From Mansonella perstans (taxonomy: Eukaryota > Nematoda > Chromadorea > Rhabditida > Onchocercidae): a stretch of DNA of 64,000 bases. The notes under the pieces were generated by a model that had not been told where the DNA came from, made no database searches, and was given only the letters and a program-made list of their open reading frames with translations. Every line of letters begins with the position of its first letter. Positions within the stretch are counted from its first letter, which is position 1. The position numbers and the translations under genes are program-made. Positions 50,301-62,900 of the stretch are shown here, piece by piece. The DNA is taken from NCBI GenBank assembly GCA_037074765.1, contig JBAMDO010000201.1, positions 1-64,000 on the forward strand, read 5' to 3'.

Positions 50301-52113
50301 TAAAAACAAAAAAAGAGAAACAATAACTTTGAGCCTGCTCGAACCGATGATGTCTTCTAAATATTCCAACATGCCATCATCATTTTCATTTAAAGCTTTC
50401 GGTTTCATCAAAGCAATTTGTTCGACTTCACCCTTAACAAGTACTGTTATCACAACGCAGAAAACATCAAAATAATCAATCAAATAAGAATTATGAATAA
50501 TAGGCAAGATAATATTGGATAATATGCAAGAGTGCATTGCAATACCTGCAGAATGAGAAAGCGATTATGAATGAGATCGATTCCAACGTTTCGCAACAAT
50601 AGAGCGATATCTTTGAACTGCATTGTTTTACCGTTATATATATATTTTGAGGAGTTGTCACGAAATGCAGTTCTACTGACAGTAAACTGACTGGATGGCA
50701 CAACTTCGTAGTTTCCATCAGGCTAAAAAAAACAAATGTCAGAAGAGTATTTTATAAGATTCAGACGCTTCACAAGCGATTATAACCAGTTTTTGAGCTT
50801 CGCAACCGTTGTATGAAAAAATAAAAGATGTTGCATAAAAAGCAAATTATCTTATTTAACCAAGAAGTTTTTATCTGTCAGCATCAATTTTATTTACTTA
50901 CTAAGCTAACTTATTACGCACATACCAAATCAATAATTTTCTGGAAATTCACATCGACAGTACAACTTGATATGTTTTCCCGGCCAGCTGAGGAATGAAT
51001 CAAAACACTTATTTTCTTGGAACGAATTTTAGATGCACGATAACCAAATACAAATAGCAAAGAATCAATTACATTACTTTTTCCGCTACCGTTGGGACCA
51101 ATTATAGCCGAAAAATTCTGCAAAATTCGATGTATGGATATAAGCGACAGGATATGAATTCCATATTCTGGGACTTTGCAAATTTAAGTTAGAACTAAAT
51201 CCATTTTATTTATTCAAATTCCCTATAATCTTTCGAAGATCCAGTTCCTCGAATGGTATGCCTTAAAGAATTACTAACTATATTGATATAGATCCAATGC
51301 GCCTTATTATATTTACTTAATTATTGTGAACTAAGCAAAAAAAATCCAAGTCTACCTGATGAAAAGGACCCAGAACATGTTTACCATAATAAGATTTAAA
51401 ATTTTCAACATCAATGCTAGTTATCATAAGTCGTTGCCCACTTCCATCAGCACTCATTATTGGCTCGGGCATCGGAGGAATTTCCATGTTCAACAAATTC
51501 TGAAATAAAGACAACTATTTTTGATGTTTGATATATAATAATGAATCCTTCGACCTGAAGTTCACAAAATTCCATTCTAAAATACTGACATCACAATGCA
51601 AGCAAATTGTTTGGAATTTATCAGACTCATCAACATTTTCCCAACACTGTATGCAAAATGGCTGGGACTGGAATATAATGGAATAATCACCTCCTCATTA
51701 ACGTCGTTACGAACTTGAGCTCGTAAATCTTCATCACTTTCCACATCCGTGCGACCAGCATTACGTTTAGTTGTTGCTGCAAAAAAAGTAAATTTCCACG
51801 ACAACCCGGTAGCCACAATTATATTTTATCGTAATACTTGGATTGTCTTCACGACAGATGACCCTGTCTACATTTTTTGACCTTAGACTGTCAAGATTAT
51901 ATTCAGATTCGCGTCACGTCCCACCTATCCACATCCAATTGATGCTGAAGAATGATGAGACTTTATGGATTTAAAATCTTGTTAATTACTAGTATCTTCA
52001 ACACATTAATTAAAAAAATTAATTTTGGGATACGTACCATTCTCTGCAGTACTAGCATTTTTCCCATGTAACTGCGAAGCTGGGCCTTTTTGAAGGTCTT
52101 TCCTACGATGCAT
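41396..52113 (-). CDS. SMC4: Condensin subunit SMC4, 33 exons
   Basis: Exons: 52113-52038, 51776-51691, 51499-51356, 51117-50926, 50722-50546, 50432-50328, 50168-49981, 49863-49723, 49560-49410, 48790-48686, 48606-48490, 48315-48194, 47922-47814, 47556-47425, 47250-47048, 46893-46672, 46595-46469, 46336-46129, 46037-45908, 45797-45714, 45616-45496, 45187-45014, 44701-44558, 44469-44363, 44279-44201, 43963-43731, 43586-43403, 43121-42971, 42728-42655, 42297-42249, 42156-42051, 41907-41751, 41575-41396. They total 4578 nt (1525 residues), with phase kept throughout. This is the SMC ATPase of condensin, the partner of SMC2, which compacts mitotic chromosomes. Walker A is GPNGSGKS (109-116). Coiled coil follows, then the hinge (about 600-750, with the SGSMTGGG signature), then the second coiled coil, the ABC signature LSGGEKT (about 1240) and Walker B PLYVMDEIDAALD (about 1262-1274). 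The tail of about 190 residues after the ATPase head is polar and Ser/Lys-rich; C. elegans SMC-4 is also long. CATTTCAG 20 nt before the ATG suits trans-splicing. Confidence 0.97.
42585..42611. repeat. Poly(T) tract in an SMC4 intron
   Basis: About 27 T residues with one A lie in the intron between exons 29 and 30. This is length-variable low-complexity sequence and may be miscounted in assembly. Confidence 0.9.
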
Positions 52114-55100
52114 TATTAATAATTTAAGTGCTTCTGAAATGGAATTAATCTAAACTTCACGTTTACACGCATAACTTTAATCACTTTACGATAAAAACCA
52201 TAGTAAATAAATCATTAAATGAGTCATAAATTTATTTTGCTATACCATTTCTTACATTTCTTCCAAACGTGCTTCACGTATTCTCATTTGCGCAACAAAA
52301 CAAAACGTACAGAAGACAAAAAATGTAACGAAAAATGAAACATGTGAAAATTTGCAACTATACTGAAAATATATCACCGACAAATAGTTTTTGCAGCTAA
52401 TCAACATTTCTAAAACAATCAAAAGTAAAGTGCTCCAACATTTACACAATATTTTGTTGGATCCTTTCGATTAAATTTCAACTTTTAAATACCATTTTAA
52501 AATTTAAGTGACCTAAAAACCTAAGCAACCTGTTTAGTCTAAAAAGCTATCGAACAAATACGGCTAAAGTAAAGTGTAAAAAGTAAATAAAAAGTAAACG
52601 CACAACAACAATAACCCCCAAGTGATAACAACTGATAAATTGGCGCCATATGTGAACTGCGTCACCATTTGTCATCATTTTCGTCCTCATTTAATGGTTT
52701 GGTTCATATAGTGACGCAATGAAAACTTTAGAAACTTTTGCCGTTTGCTCAACGACAGATATAGTATTATTATTGAATGATAATAAATGTTAGGATCATA
52801 TTAGATATATTATATTGATTTCTGCTAATTAAGGCTAATTGCAGATAGTTGAAATCTTAATTATGTACCGTTGTTATTATTGAACATGCTAATAACATGT
52901 TTGAATCATATTAAACTGTTGAACGTATAAAATTTGTGTTAATTGATATTAATTATAGATAAGAAAAACTTTAAAAAAAAAAAAGAGTTATTAAAGAAAC
53001 TCGATTTTAAAAAGACTATAACTTCCACTGCATTTTCGCATGAAATGATTTCATTGAAATACCGACGTATATACTTACTAATCAGAGCAAATCAATGATC
53101 ATTGCAAATTTCGATAACCGATAACGATTCCTGATCCGCTGAATGGATAACGAATGCTCATTCATGTCTTGTTGAATGACAACAAATATCGATTCGTTCT
53201 TGTTTCAATAAATGCCTCTGATGAAAGAATTGATTATATCAGTAACCTAAAACTTCTTATCGATTCATCCATAAAATTAGCAATTCAATAAATCATAAAT
53301 CATAACTAATTTTAAAATGTATTATTATTTCTAATATTCAAATTTATGTTCCACCATTCATTTTATCAGTTTTTATCAACTTCATCAATTTTTCATCAAT
53401 TATTTCCTGGATACAGTAGTAGCTTTGACACGAATAATAACATATGCTTACAGTATTCTTTACACTTCATGTTATTATTATTTTTTTGTTGGCAAATTTT
53501 ACTTCTTTTAAATTATTAAGAATGAAAATTTCTCATTTAAAAACTTGAATGAATTTAAATATTTCAATCAAACAATTAATATATGATATAACAGCATCAT
53601 TTTTGATTATTCACTTCTATGTTGTGCAGTATGTTATCGTTGTCAGTTTTTTCCGGGCTTTCTTATCTTTGATATTTTTTATTGTGAAATTCTATAATTT
53701 CATACATTTTCGAATTTCAGGAAAATGCAATTGAAAACGGCTAGAAATTTTAGGAAAAAATATTTCCAGAAAAATATAGTTTTTTAATAGTAATTTCCAA
53801 TCAATAGTTCTCTTAAGTATATATGATGCCTGGAAGTTAAATTTTATTTACAAAATATTCTAAAAAAAAAAACTTGTTAGAATTTTAAACGAAAACACAG
53901 GATAGATACATAAGCAACATAGACAGACACACACATACTGATAACACATACACAACAGACACACACAGACACACACAAACAAAATACATTTATTGATTCG
54001 GGACGAAAAACTTCTGTGGTATCAAAAAAAAGAAATAATTCAGTTTGCATTTACAAATTTCAAGAACGAATTTAGAATATTCCGGAATAATATTACTACC
54101 GTACAGCTCAGCATATATTCTTGGATCAAATGACAAATCAATTTGCAATCAAAAAATCATTGTTGTTAATGGTTAACACATATCAAAAAGAAGATACGAA
54201 AAATTGGAACGGCGATTTTTTCATTGAATTAAAGAAAGAAAGTTAGGCTATTGAAATTTTTAATATCACAATTACATTCAAGGAACATTTTTACTTACAA
54301 AAAATGAACTTTTTTTAAATTTAATTGATAAAAAGAATTCTGGGTCTTTTTTCAAAAAAAAGGAAGTTGCAAATTTTATCAGTTAATTAATAATTCTTGT
54401 CACTGGGAAAATATAATTAAAATAATACAGTAGTCATTTGTATAGCAGCCTTTGTACAGTAGCCTTTATGTAATAGCCATTTATACAATAGTCATTTACA
54501 CAGCAGTCATTTGAAATTTTGGTGACAAAAGAAAAGAAATTATGAGAAGAAACTGAAGGATAATAAAAATTGAATAGTTCTCATCCTTCTTCTTCGTGAT
54601 ATTTATAACATTTCTATCCTTTAAGATTTTTTAGTTTCAGAATATTTTTTTTCATCTTTTTTTTAAAAATTACTTATTAAACAAATTTATTTATTGATTA
54701 GTTTGTCGCCGAATATTGCCACTTAAATCATCGTGCATTCGCTAATTTATTACTTTTATTAACTACGCAGAAATTGCTTGTTTTTAATTCATTTTTTCAA
54801 ATCTACAAAAGGAACGAATAATCATGTATTATGCTACAGATGTGATACTGTATGACGCTAACTACAGTATGCAAGCAACAATGTGATGCAAATCGTATCA
54901 TATTGTTTCAGAAAGATAATAAAGCAAGGGCATTTTTCTTTTATTTCGTTTTGTTTTGTGTTAATAATATTATCTTAATCTAAAATGCATTTTAAATATC
55001 ATAAAAGGTAACCTTTTACGACTTTTTATATTTTAATTTCCATTTGGTCAATCTGAATTCAAATTGCCTTTTTTGTTACATTTCAAATTTTTAACTATCT

Positions 55101-55421
55101 CAATTTGAATTCAAATATCCTCCTGCAATTGTTTTTTTGTTTTCATTTCATCGATTTGAAATCAAAATCCTTTTTGATACAATTTTTAGGTGTTAATTTG
55201 CATTTTTCTAATTTAAATTAAAATTCCATTTGCATATTTGTTCTGTTTATCTGTTTAAAATTTATGAATTTTCTGATATATTAAGAAGAAAAAATTCCAT
55301 TGAATCAAATTTTTTGAAAATATTTCACCGATAAGTGAAAATTCATCCGGATCATCATTATAGAGCCGGATGATATTATTAGTTATAAATTACACTGTTT
55401 ATGCTCAAAGAAATACAAGCC
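52114..55421. other. SMC4 5' flank and intergenic DNA
   Basis: The SMC4 promoter should lie near 52140-52800. A palindrome TGGCGCCA at 52641-52648 and an inverted pair TGCGTCAC (52658-52665) / GTGACGCA (52710-52717) stand out in the A+T-rich background as possible factor sites. CA repeats lie at 53925-53985. About six diverged copies of a roughly 18-bp unit (TAGTCATTTGTACAG type) lie at 54426-54512. No exon was found. Confidence 0.5.
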
Positions 55422-55502
55422 TTACATTGAAGTTTTAATTAATTCCGGAACGTTGGCTTGTAATCGTCGTAAAAAATGCGATTTAACGCCGATGATTGCG
55501 CC
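55422..55502 (-). CDS. Possible terminal exon of the 58-kb gene
   Basis: After a good acceptor (TTTATTTAG) the minus strand reads GAIIGVKSHFLRRLQANVPE then LIKTSM and a stop. The composition looks coding. A second frame is also open (AQSSALNRIFYDDYKPTFRN) and would fit a possible exon ending at about 56949, so the frame is unresolved. The link to the exons at 58.06-58.96 kb is inference. Confidence 0.3.
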   Translation of the reverse strand, partial: GAIIGVKSHFLRRLQANVPELIKTSM

Positions 55503-58062
55503 CTAAATAAAGCAACATTGAAAATGGTTTTTGGTAATTTCATTCTGTGTATTTTAAACTTTTGCAAAATTTAATTTCAATTTGAACAAATTGTAAATTG
55601 TGATGTAAGTACCGAGCAATTAGTTTGAATTTAAACAATTAAATTTATATAATAAAGATTTAAATGACGTAAAAAAATTAATTAATTGATAGTGATACAT
55701 TGATAAGTTGGAAAAAATAAGATAATTTCAAATGTGAAAGTAAATCATTTAAATGCATTTTATTTTTTTGTCATCAAATGGATAAATTTGAACTGATTGA
55801 ATAATTTTATCGTCAAATGGTTGTGACTTGAATTGATTGAATAATTTGTCGAATAATAAAATGCTTTTTATTTCAATTTGCAGATATTAATTGCATTGTA
55901 GAAATAAAACTGAAAAGATACTCTTTAAAAAATAAGTAAATTGTTTTTCAAGTAAAATGAACGGTTAGGCACTTTTTTTTGTTTTAAATTAACTTTAATT
56001 TGAAATACTATTCGTAATACTAATTGAAAAATACGGTGATTAAGCTGAAACAACAAATGTACGACAAATGACAGCATCGTTGCAAATATCTTTTCTACCT
56101 TCTATGCACTACCAAAAATGCTTAAAAATTATATGAAAGTTAGTTAGTTTAAATTTTAAATAAAAAATTTTAAATAGTAAATCGATCGACTTTTTTTTTT
56201 ATTCTTTCAGTTCAATAAACGCATAATGAAATTTAAGCACAAAAGGAATACAGAAAAGAAAACTTATCAAATGAAGATGTATAAATTTGAAAAATTCACC
56301 ATTGGTCATGTTTTAAATTGAAAAACTAATTTTTTACTTTGATTTGAAATTTTAAATACTCAGATTTAAAGATTTTAAAAATTTATGGAAAAATTAAAGG
56401 GTATCGGATATGATGAAGTGATCAGTGATAAGAAATGTAATGAGGCAGAGAAAAAAACAGAGAAAAAAAACTATTCATGAAACAATTAATGTCAATGCTA
56501 ATACTATTGATATGCAAACAACACCAGCAAATTTGCTCAGTTGTGACAGTGGTGGTGCCCGAATTCTTTGGGAAACCAAAAAACATAGTTTGTTTTTACA
56601 ATTGTTCAATTTTTTAAATTTATTTTATTAAAGTAATTTTTCTTAGTAGGATTAGTAATTTGCATAATGGTCATTTTTCGTTCCCCTAAGTGCTTTTTGT
56701 TATTGCATAATTTTTATTAGTCACTTTTTAATTTGAAAAATTTTTGAGGATTATCTTTAATGCATCAATATGTGGAAATGTTTAAACAAAATATAATTAA
56801 CAATTGTTGCAATTGAATCAGTTGCAAACAATTCTGGATAATCAAGCAAATTCATTCTGCTTTTTTTCTCCTTTTTTTATTTTACAATTACACATATTTG
56901 ACCCCACCAATAGTCAATAAGTCGATAAAATTTTTGCACGACACGTACCATTGGATGGTCATGTCATTTGTCCTGCTGCTATTCTCTTCTGTTGCCATCA
57001 TTATTTAATACATTTCATTGAAAAAAAAAAAAAAGAAAAAAAGAAAATTAATCTTTTATGAATTTACATAAAAGACAATTTTCAGCGATTAAAATAATGA
57101 TAATAAAGCGCTTAATGAAAATTTGATTAGCAATTGTGCTAATTATTACCAACGGATAAAGTTGCATATTAATTAAATTAGCAATAACAGGTAATATGTA
57201 CATAATTAATAATTTAATAAATTTGTGCAAGAAAAAGTGATTCATTAAAAGAGCAAATTTCAAAAACTGAATTATTTCAACTTTTGATCAATTAACAATG
57301 ATATTTCATTTTTTTTTTTGCATACTTTACAACATTTCTTACGTGAAAAGTTGCGTAATAAAACTTCATGATATTGGTAAAGTATTTTTCGCAATTTTAT
57401 TCAGTAAATTCAATTAATGTCTCAATTATTATAGTGATTTGCAAAAAGCTCAATTATTACAGTGATTTGCGATTAATATTCAATTATTATAGCGCTATAA
57501 TAATTGAAGCTATGATAATTGATATTAATTGAATATTACCAATTAATATCAGTTATTATAGTGATTTGCAATTAGTATCTCAATTATTATGATGATGTTG
57601 ATTTATTATAATGATTTGCTTTTTGACAAAAATAACAATTTTTTTTCTCTTGGTACAAAGAGGACAAAAGCACCTTTTTGATATTAAGTGGACAAAAGCG
57701 CTTTTTTTGGCACTGAATGAACAAAAGCGTTTTATGTTTCAAACTTTTTTATTCATTGACATCCGCATTTCGCAAAGAGACTCTTCCACGCTTTATAGCA
57801 CACTTCTGACATGTGACATTCCTGCAATATGACATTTTTAGAAATCAGTTGATCTCTTTAATGAAATTAATCAATCAATCAATCATCTTAATCCTAATGT
57901 TATTTAGTGATTTCCACAAGTAATTTTTTTACTAATTTTCAATCACAATGATAACTAATTAATTATGGTAATTAATGACATTTTTTCATTAATTAATATT
58001 ACAATATTACCGAATTTTACGTAATTTTAACAATTTTTTAACAAATTATTTATAAAACTAAC
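55503..58062. other. Non-coding or intronic stretch with repeats
   Basis: This may be intronic to the 58-kb gene. A coding-looking minus-strand piece at about 57001-56949 (MMATEENSSRTNDMTIQW, donor GTACGT) lacks a clear acceptor. At 57417-57620 a roughly 30-bp unit (CAATTATTATAGTGATTTGC) is repeated about six times around a 30-bp perfect palindrome. At 57650-57730 GGACAAAAGC motifs repeat three times. Nothing else was recognised. Confidence 0.4.
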
Positions 58063-58962
58063 TTTGGAAACTTTTTCGGTACTGCTTTTATTCCGTTCCT
58101 CAGTTTCATTAATTTCTGCAGTATTGTTGATACTGTAAATGATATCATTTTCCGCATTATCATCTAGGTCAGGAATGCCACCAATGTCACTGGCATTTAT
58201 CAATTGCTTTATGCTGTCCTCTGCAACACATCCAAATGATACATTAATTAACAATTAATTAATTAATCAATACTAGTTTTCAGTAATTATTATATTAACT
58301 AACACCGATTCTCAATGATATATTGATTAATGGGAATTTTGCAATGATATATTAATTAATACTGATTCACAGTGCCATCGATATTAATTAATCTATCATA
58401 GAAATTTATATTATTTTTTTTTTTTTGAATAATACATTGCCATATTAATTAGTACAAATATTCCCAGATAATGTATTAATCAATGAAGATTTTGAAATAA
58501 TAGATTAATCGATATAACTTCTTAATAAAAAATTAATTATTGCAAATTTCTAAATAACATATTAGCTAATTTCTCAAATAATGTATTAATTAATTAAGAG
58601 CCCTAATAATATAACAATCAATACAAATAATTAAGACAGATTCTCAATGTTATTTTAACGAAAACAAATTTTCAATAATACATTAATTAATGCAAATATT
58701 ACAGGTAGGAAGGAAATTACAAATTTTGAAAATATAATTGAATTCATAAATTTATCAATTTTTGATTTGCTTTTCTAACTGCCACGAATAAATGAAATTA
58801 TTTCTCAATAATGAAAATACTACCGATTGATTGAGTTGTCTTCGATAGTTTGGCAAATGACTGCATTGCATCGGTAATTCTGTCATTGATAGCTTCATTG
58901 ACAGTTTCATTCTCATATTTGGTTTCAATAATATTTGGTTTTGGTGGTGGTGAGCATTCCAT
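58063..58962 (-). CDS. Hypothetical protein, first two exons of a partial gene
   Basis: Exon 58962-58824 starts at ATG (MECSPPPKPNIIETKYENE, then TVNEAINDRITDAMQSFAKL) with donor ATCG|GTAGT. It joins in phase to 58220-58063 (EDSIKQLINASDIGGIPDLD, then Asn/Glu/Ser-rich to TEKVSK), which ends at AAA|GTTAGT in phase 0. Both acceptor and donor are good, and the A+T content is lower than in the flanks. The encoded 99 residues are polar and acidic, probably partly disordered, with no known domain. Later exons were not securely found; a terminal exon may be at 55502-55422. If the second exon is read through, the protein ends at 58027. Confidence 0.5.
58230..58720. repeat. Degenerate A+T-rich tandem repeat in an intron
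   Basis: About ten loosely conserved units of 35-50 bp, of type TATTAATTAATACTGATTCTCAATGATA, lie between and beside the two exons of the 58-kb gene. They are too diverged to set one period. Confidence 0.5.
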
Positions 58963-59424
58963 TGTGATGTCAAATATTGAAATGAGTATTATCTACGAAT
59001 AGATAGAGATAAGATGAAATCAGTTGCGATTAAAATTTGAATAAAATTTAAATTTAACAAAAAAACTATAAATAAAAATTTTTACCAAATTTAAAAAAAA
59101 AAAAAAAAAACTAAATTAAAAAAATTTCTTGACTTATTTATTTTTTTTGTGGAAAATACTGAAATAGCAAATGCATTAATAAAATTGGTTAATAGATTTG
59201 ACGGAATTTTTGGAAAAAGATATCATCATTCAAATTTATATGAAATTTAAAAATTAAAAAAGGAAAATAAAATTTGAAAATAAAACAACGATACCGTTAA
59301 AATGAAAGAAGCAGCCATTATAGAAACTTTCCGGGAGAAATTGTAGCATAAACAACAGTACAAGAGTAATGTAAGGTCATTTACGACAGTGGGCAATGGG
59401 CAAATACAAATGATCCATTATTTA

Positions 59425-59461
59425 CTTGTTTGACCTCAAACATGTTTTGAGGTCAAACAAG
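59425..59461. promoter_or_regulatory. 16-bp perfect inverted repeat with everted AGGTCA half-sites
   Basis: CTTGTTTGACCTCAAA (59425-59440) and its exact reverse complement (59446-59461) flank a 5-nt loop. Inside are TGACCT and AGGTCA, the nuclear-receptor half-site, as an everted pair with 13 nt between. It lies about 460 bp upstream of the ATG at 58962. Receptor binding is inference. Confidence 0.6.
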
Positions 59462-59664
59462 ACCTAAAAATTATTTGCATTCATCATCTGGCGATCAATA
59501 ATTACTGATTTGCTTAGCTATACTTATCAGTCGATTAAATTAATCATCGAATTACGATCAAATGATTGAAATATTGTAGCAAAATGAACTTGTTTAAAAA
59601 CAATTCTTATAGTTCAATTAAAATATCAAGTGTTAACATATTTGTTTTAGAAATTTGTGAACCT

Positions 59665-59975
59665 ATAAGCAGTAATGATAATTGTAATTGTAATACTGAT
59701 AACCTGGAAACAGCATACACTGATAATTGTAATTGCAATTCTGATAAAATATAACCAGTATCTGCAGATAACTGCAATCGTTACACTGATAACCTATAAG
59801 TAGTACATAGTGATACAATTGGCATATTGATAATCCATAAGCAATATATACTGATAGCTATAACTGATTTACTGATAACCTATGAGTCGTGTACACTGAT
59901 AACTGCAATTTGATATACTTTTAACCCTAAGCAGCATACAATGATAACTATAATTGTTATACTGATAATCTACAA
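59665..59975. repeat. Degenerate minisatellite, about 50-bp unit
   Basis: About six units of type ACTGATAACCTATAAGCAGT followed by ACACTGATAACTGCAATTG run through this stretch with 10-25% differences. One frame is open for part of it (Asn/Cys-rich) but then meets stops. Confidence 0.75.
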
Positions 59976-59979
59976 GAAA

Positions 59980-62900
59980 TTATAAAATGAAAAATTACTG
60001 ATAGGAAAGCAAAGATGATCTTTAAATTCTTTTAAAATTAATTTGTTTTTTTTTTGATATGATAAAAAATTATGATATACTTTTGTTGATAATTCACGGA
60101 AGAAGTCCTCTATTGATTAATGATAAGAGATTTTCATTCGTTGAAAGAATAAAGAATGGAAATTGACCAGTGTGATTTTAATTTATAATTATTATAATTA
60201 GTCATCGTTATCTAACCAAACATGGGTTACGATAGCAATACTTTAAAGGATGTTGATTCAGCATGACATATCATCAATGTATTATGTGTCACATCAAGTA
60301 CATCACTTATTTCGAGTATTTGTAGTAAAAATGACAAAAAACAATATGCAAAGAATGATTTGTCGAATCTCAAAATATGTTTTGTTTTTTTCTTTGCTCT
60401 CGCTATTGCTCAATATATTTGATAATTTTAACACTCTTCTTTTATATTCATCAGTATTTTTAGAAGGATTTTAAGGCCATATTTTTTTCAATGCAATTTT
60501 TAAAAATTGAATTTTTTAAAATTAAAATTCTAAGCTTATCAAAATTTATCGTTATTGAATTTTGTTTATACAATCTTGGCTTTCAGATACTTTCAATTAA
60601 TTGTTTGATTGTCTCTTTGTATTTGCTCGCATTATAATTCACTATTACTACGCTAATCAACAATCAGATTAAATTAAAATTAGAAATCAAATTTCCAACA
60701 ATAAATTTTAATCAGATTAACTGAAATTAAAAATTAAAATTTATTTACATATTTTATTAAAAGGGAATTAATGATTTCAATATTTTTCAAATTACCGAAT
60801 GTCACTTGTTAACTGTTTCATCATTATCATCATTATCATTATCACAACTTCATTTATCATGTGATATTATTATCTATCTATCAACGCTATCAACATTCAT
60901 GATACTATCATCGCTTGTTACGGATTAATAAACCATTATATGTCAACAACATGTGTCAACGTTTTTCATTTTTTATCCATTACGCATCGCATCAACATCA
61001 CATGCCATTTATGATCGTCCATTATGCGTAACCATTTTTATCAACAAAACTTTTACTGCAATATCATTAATGATACAGTGTTGCTCGGTGCTCATTTATT
61101 TGCAAACCATTTGCGCTTGTTTTCCTGTACTTATCATAGCCGTATTAAGTATCTCGTGCTAAATCAGTATTACCATTGTAATATATGTCAGATTCAGTAA
61201 GGTGATTAATTAATTATTCATTCTTTATGCAATACCTTTTTTATGTCAATTTATTATGTTGTAAAGTAGAAAATTTTTTAAAAGTCTTTCTGAAAGCAAT
61301 AATCACGCGCGCTATGTTGAAAATCAATTGTTCCACGTACGCAAACATTACCACGTAAATCTACGTTACCCTGGACACTTTACTTATCCAAATGAAAAGG
61401 TAAAGTAGTTTGTAATTTTGAGCTTCTCTTTCTCTATTGCATATTTGATTGATTAGGCATCATAGACATTATAAAATGGGCAACAAGTAGACCTCAACTT
61501 TGTCCTTTGTACTTCAATTAATTGAACTTATTCAATTATCATATTTATCACCGTAAGATGATGCTCTTGGAATTTCCATAGAATTTCAAATAAATAAAAC
61601 TGTCAAGTGGATAAAGTGGGGAGAAAAATGGACAGTAACGAATTTGATATCTTACTTTTCCTAAAAATACAGCACCTAATTGGACCAAGTTAGGAACAGA
61701 ATAAGTTGAAGCCAAGTTAGGAATTAGATAGAAAAATTTGCATAAATTGTACAATAAATGATGTTGTATGTAATATTTCTATCATTAACATGTATATTTA
61801 AAAGCATATCCTAACTTTTACAATACATAAAGGTATATCACCGACACGCAGACAAACACGCAGAAACACGCTGATACACACACGCAGACATACACACACA
61901 CACACACACACAATTGAGGTACAAAGCTAAGGGGTTTTTTTTACGTGTGCGTATTGGGCGTATTAGGCAAGGCGCTAGCTAACGAAGTGCGAAGATGAAA
62001 TTTTTGCAGCATTTAAATTTCCATTTAAAAAATACAACTATATCGTATATAATTATTGTAAATGTTCATCAATTACTTTCACCGCCTTCTTTCCTACTTA
62101 ATTATCAGTTATTTATCTCTTAATAATTTACTCTAATCACTGTTGTTTACTTTTCTTCAATGAGTATAATTTAAAAAAGAAACAAATTAATTGGAAAACA
62201 GTTATTTAACGTATTCACAATTTTTTTTTTTTTTTTTTTTTTTGCCAGTTTATTTCTCTTTCTCAAAGAAACAATCTTTGCAGTTGTTTATTCAATAATT
62301 AAACGCTTAATTTTTTTTTTTAAACACTTAATAATTATCAAAAGCGGAAAGTGCAATTTACCGGAATAAGTAACAGGAATTACAGATCATTTTAAATTAA
62401 GTTTATTTCACTAGACTTCCATCATTCATTTATTAACTTATAATTAATTATTCATAACTTATTAGTTAAATGCAAAATGCATCCAACACATTCAATTAGT
62501 ACTTGACAGGTTTTTTTTTCCCCGACAGAACTAGACATTATCCGGAAATTTACACCAAAAAAAATCTTCACGACGATTGTATTATAGGTTTTTTGTTCTG
62601 TTCTGTTTTGTTTCCTTCTGTTATCTAGCTACACGGAAAATTTGCTGTAAAGAAAAGTCTTCAGAAATCTTTCTGGAACTAAACTTGCTGCAAAAAAAAA
62701 ATCGCCAGGAATTTTTCTGGAACGAAATTTGTTACCTTTGAAAAAATAATGACAGGTAATAATAATAATAATTGTTATTTTAATTAAACGAAATCACAAT
62801 AATTTATATTTAACAGTTGAAAAGATTGCTAAATTTATCAGCAGGTATCATGCTGGGAAATAATTGCTTTTCAGTGTGATACGTATGTGGATACGTGCGT

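Noticed and set aside
59425..59461. A microRNA precursor
   Set aside because: The stem is only 16 bp with a 5-nt loop, too short for a microRNA hairpin.
59665..59975. A CRISPR array
   Set aside because: Units are contiguous and diverged with no unique spacers, and the genome is eukaryotic.
60250..61162. Two plus-strand frames of 69-74 codons with hydrophobic stretches
   Set aside because: They are A+T-rich background frames with no splice signals, no recognisable domain and no neighbouring exons.
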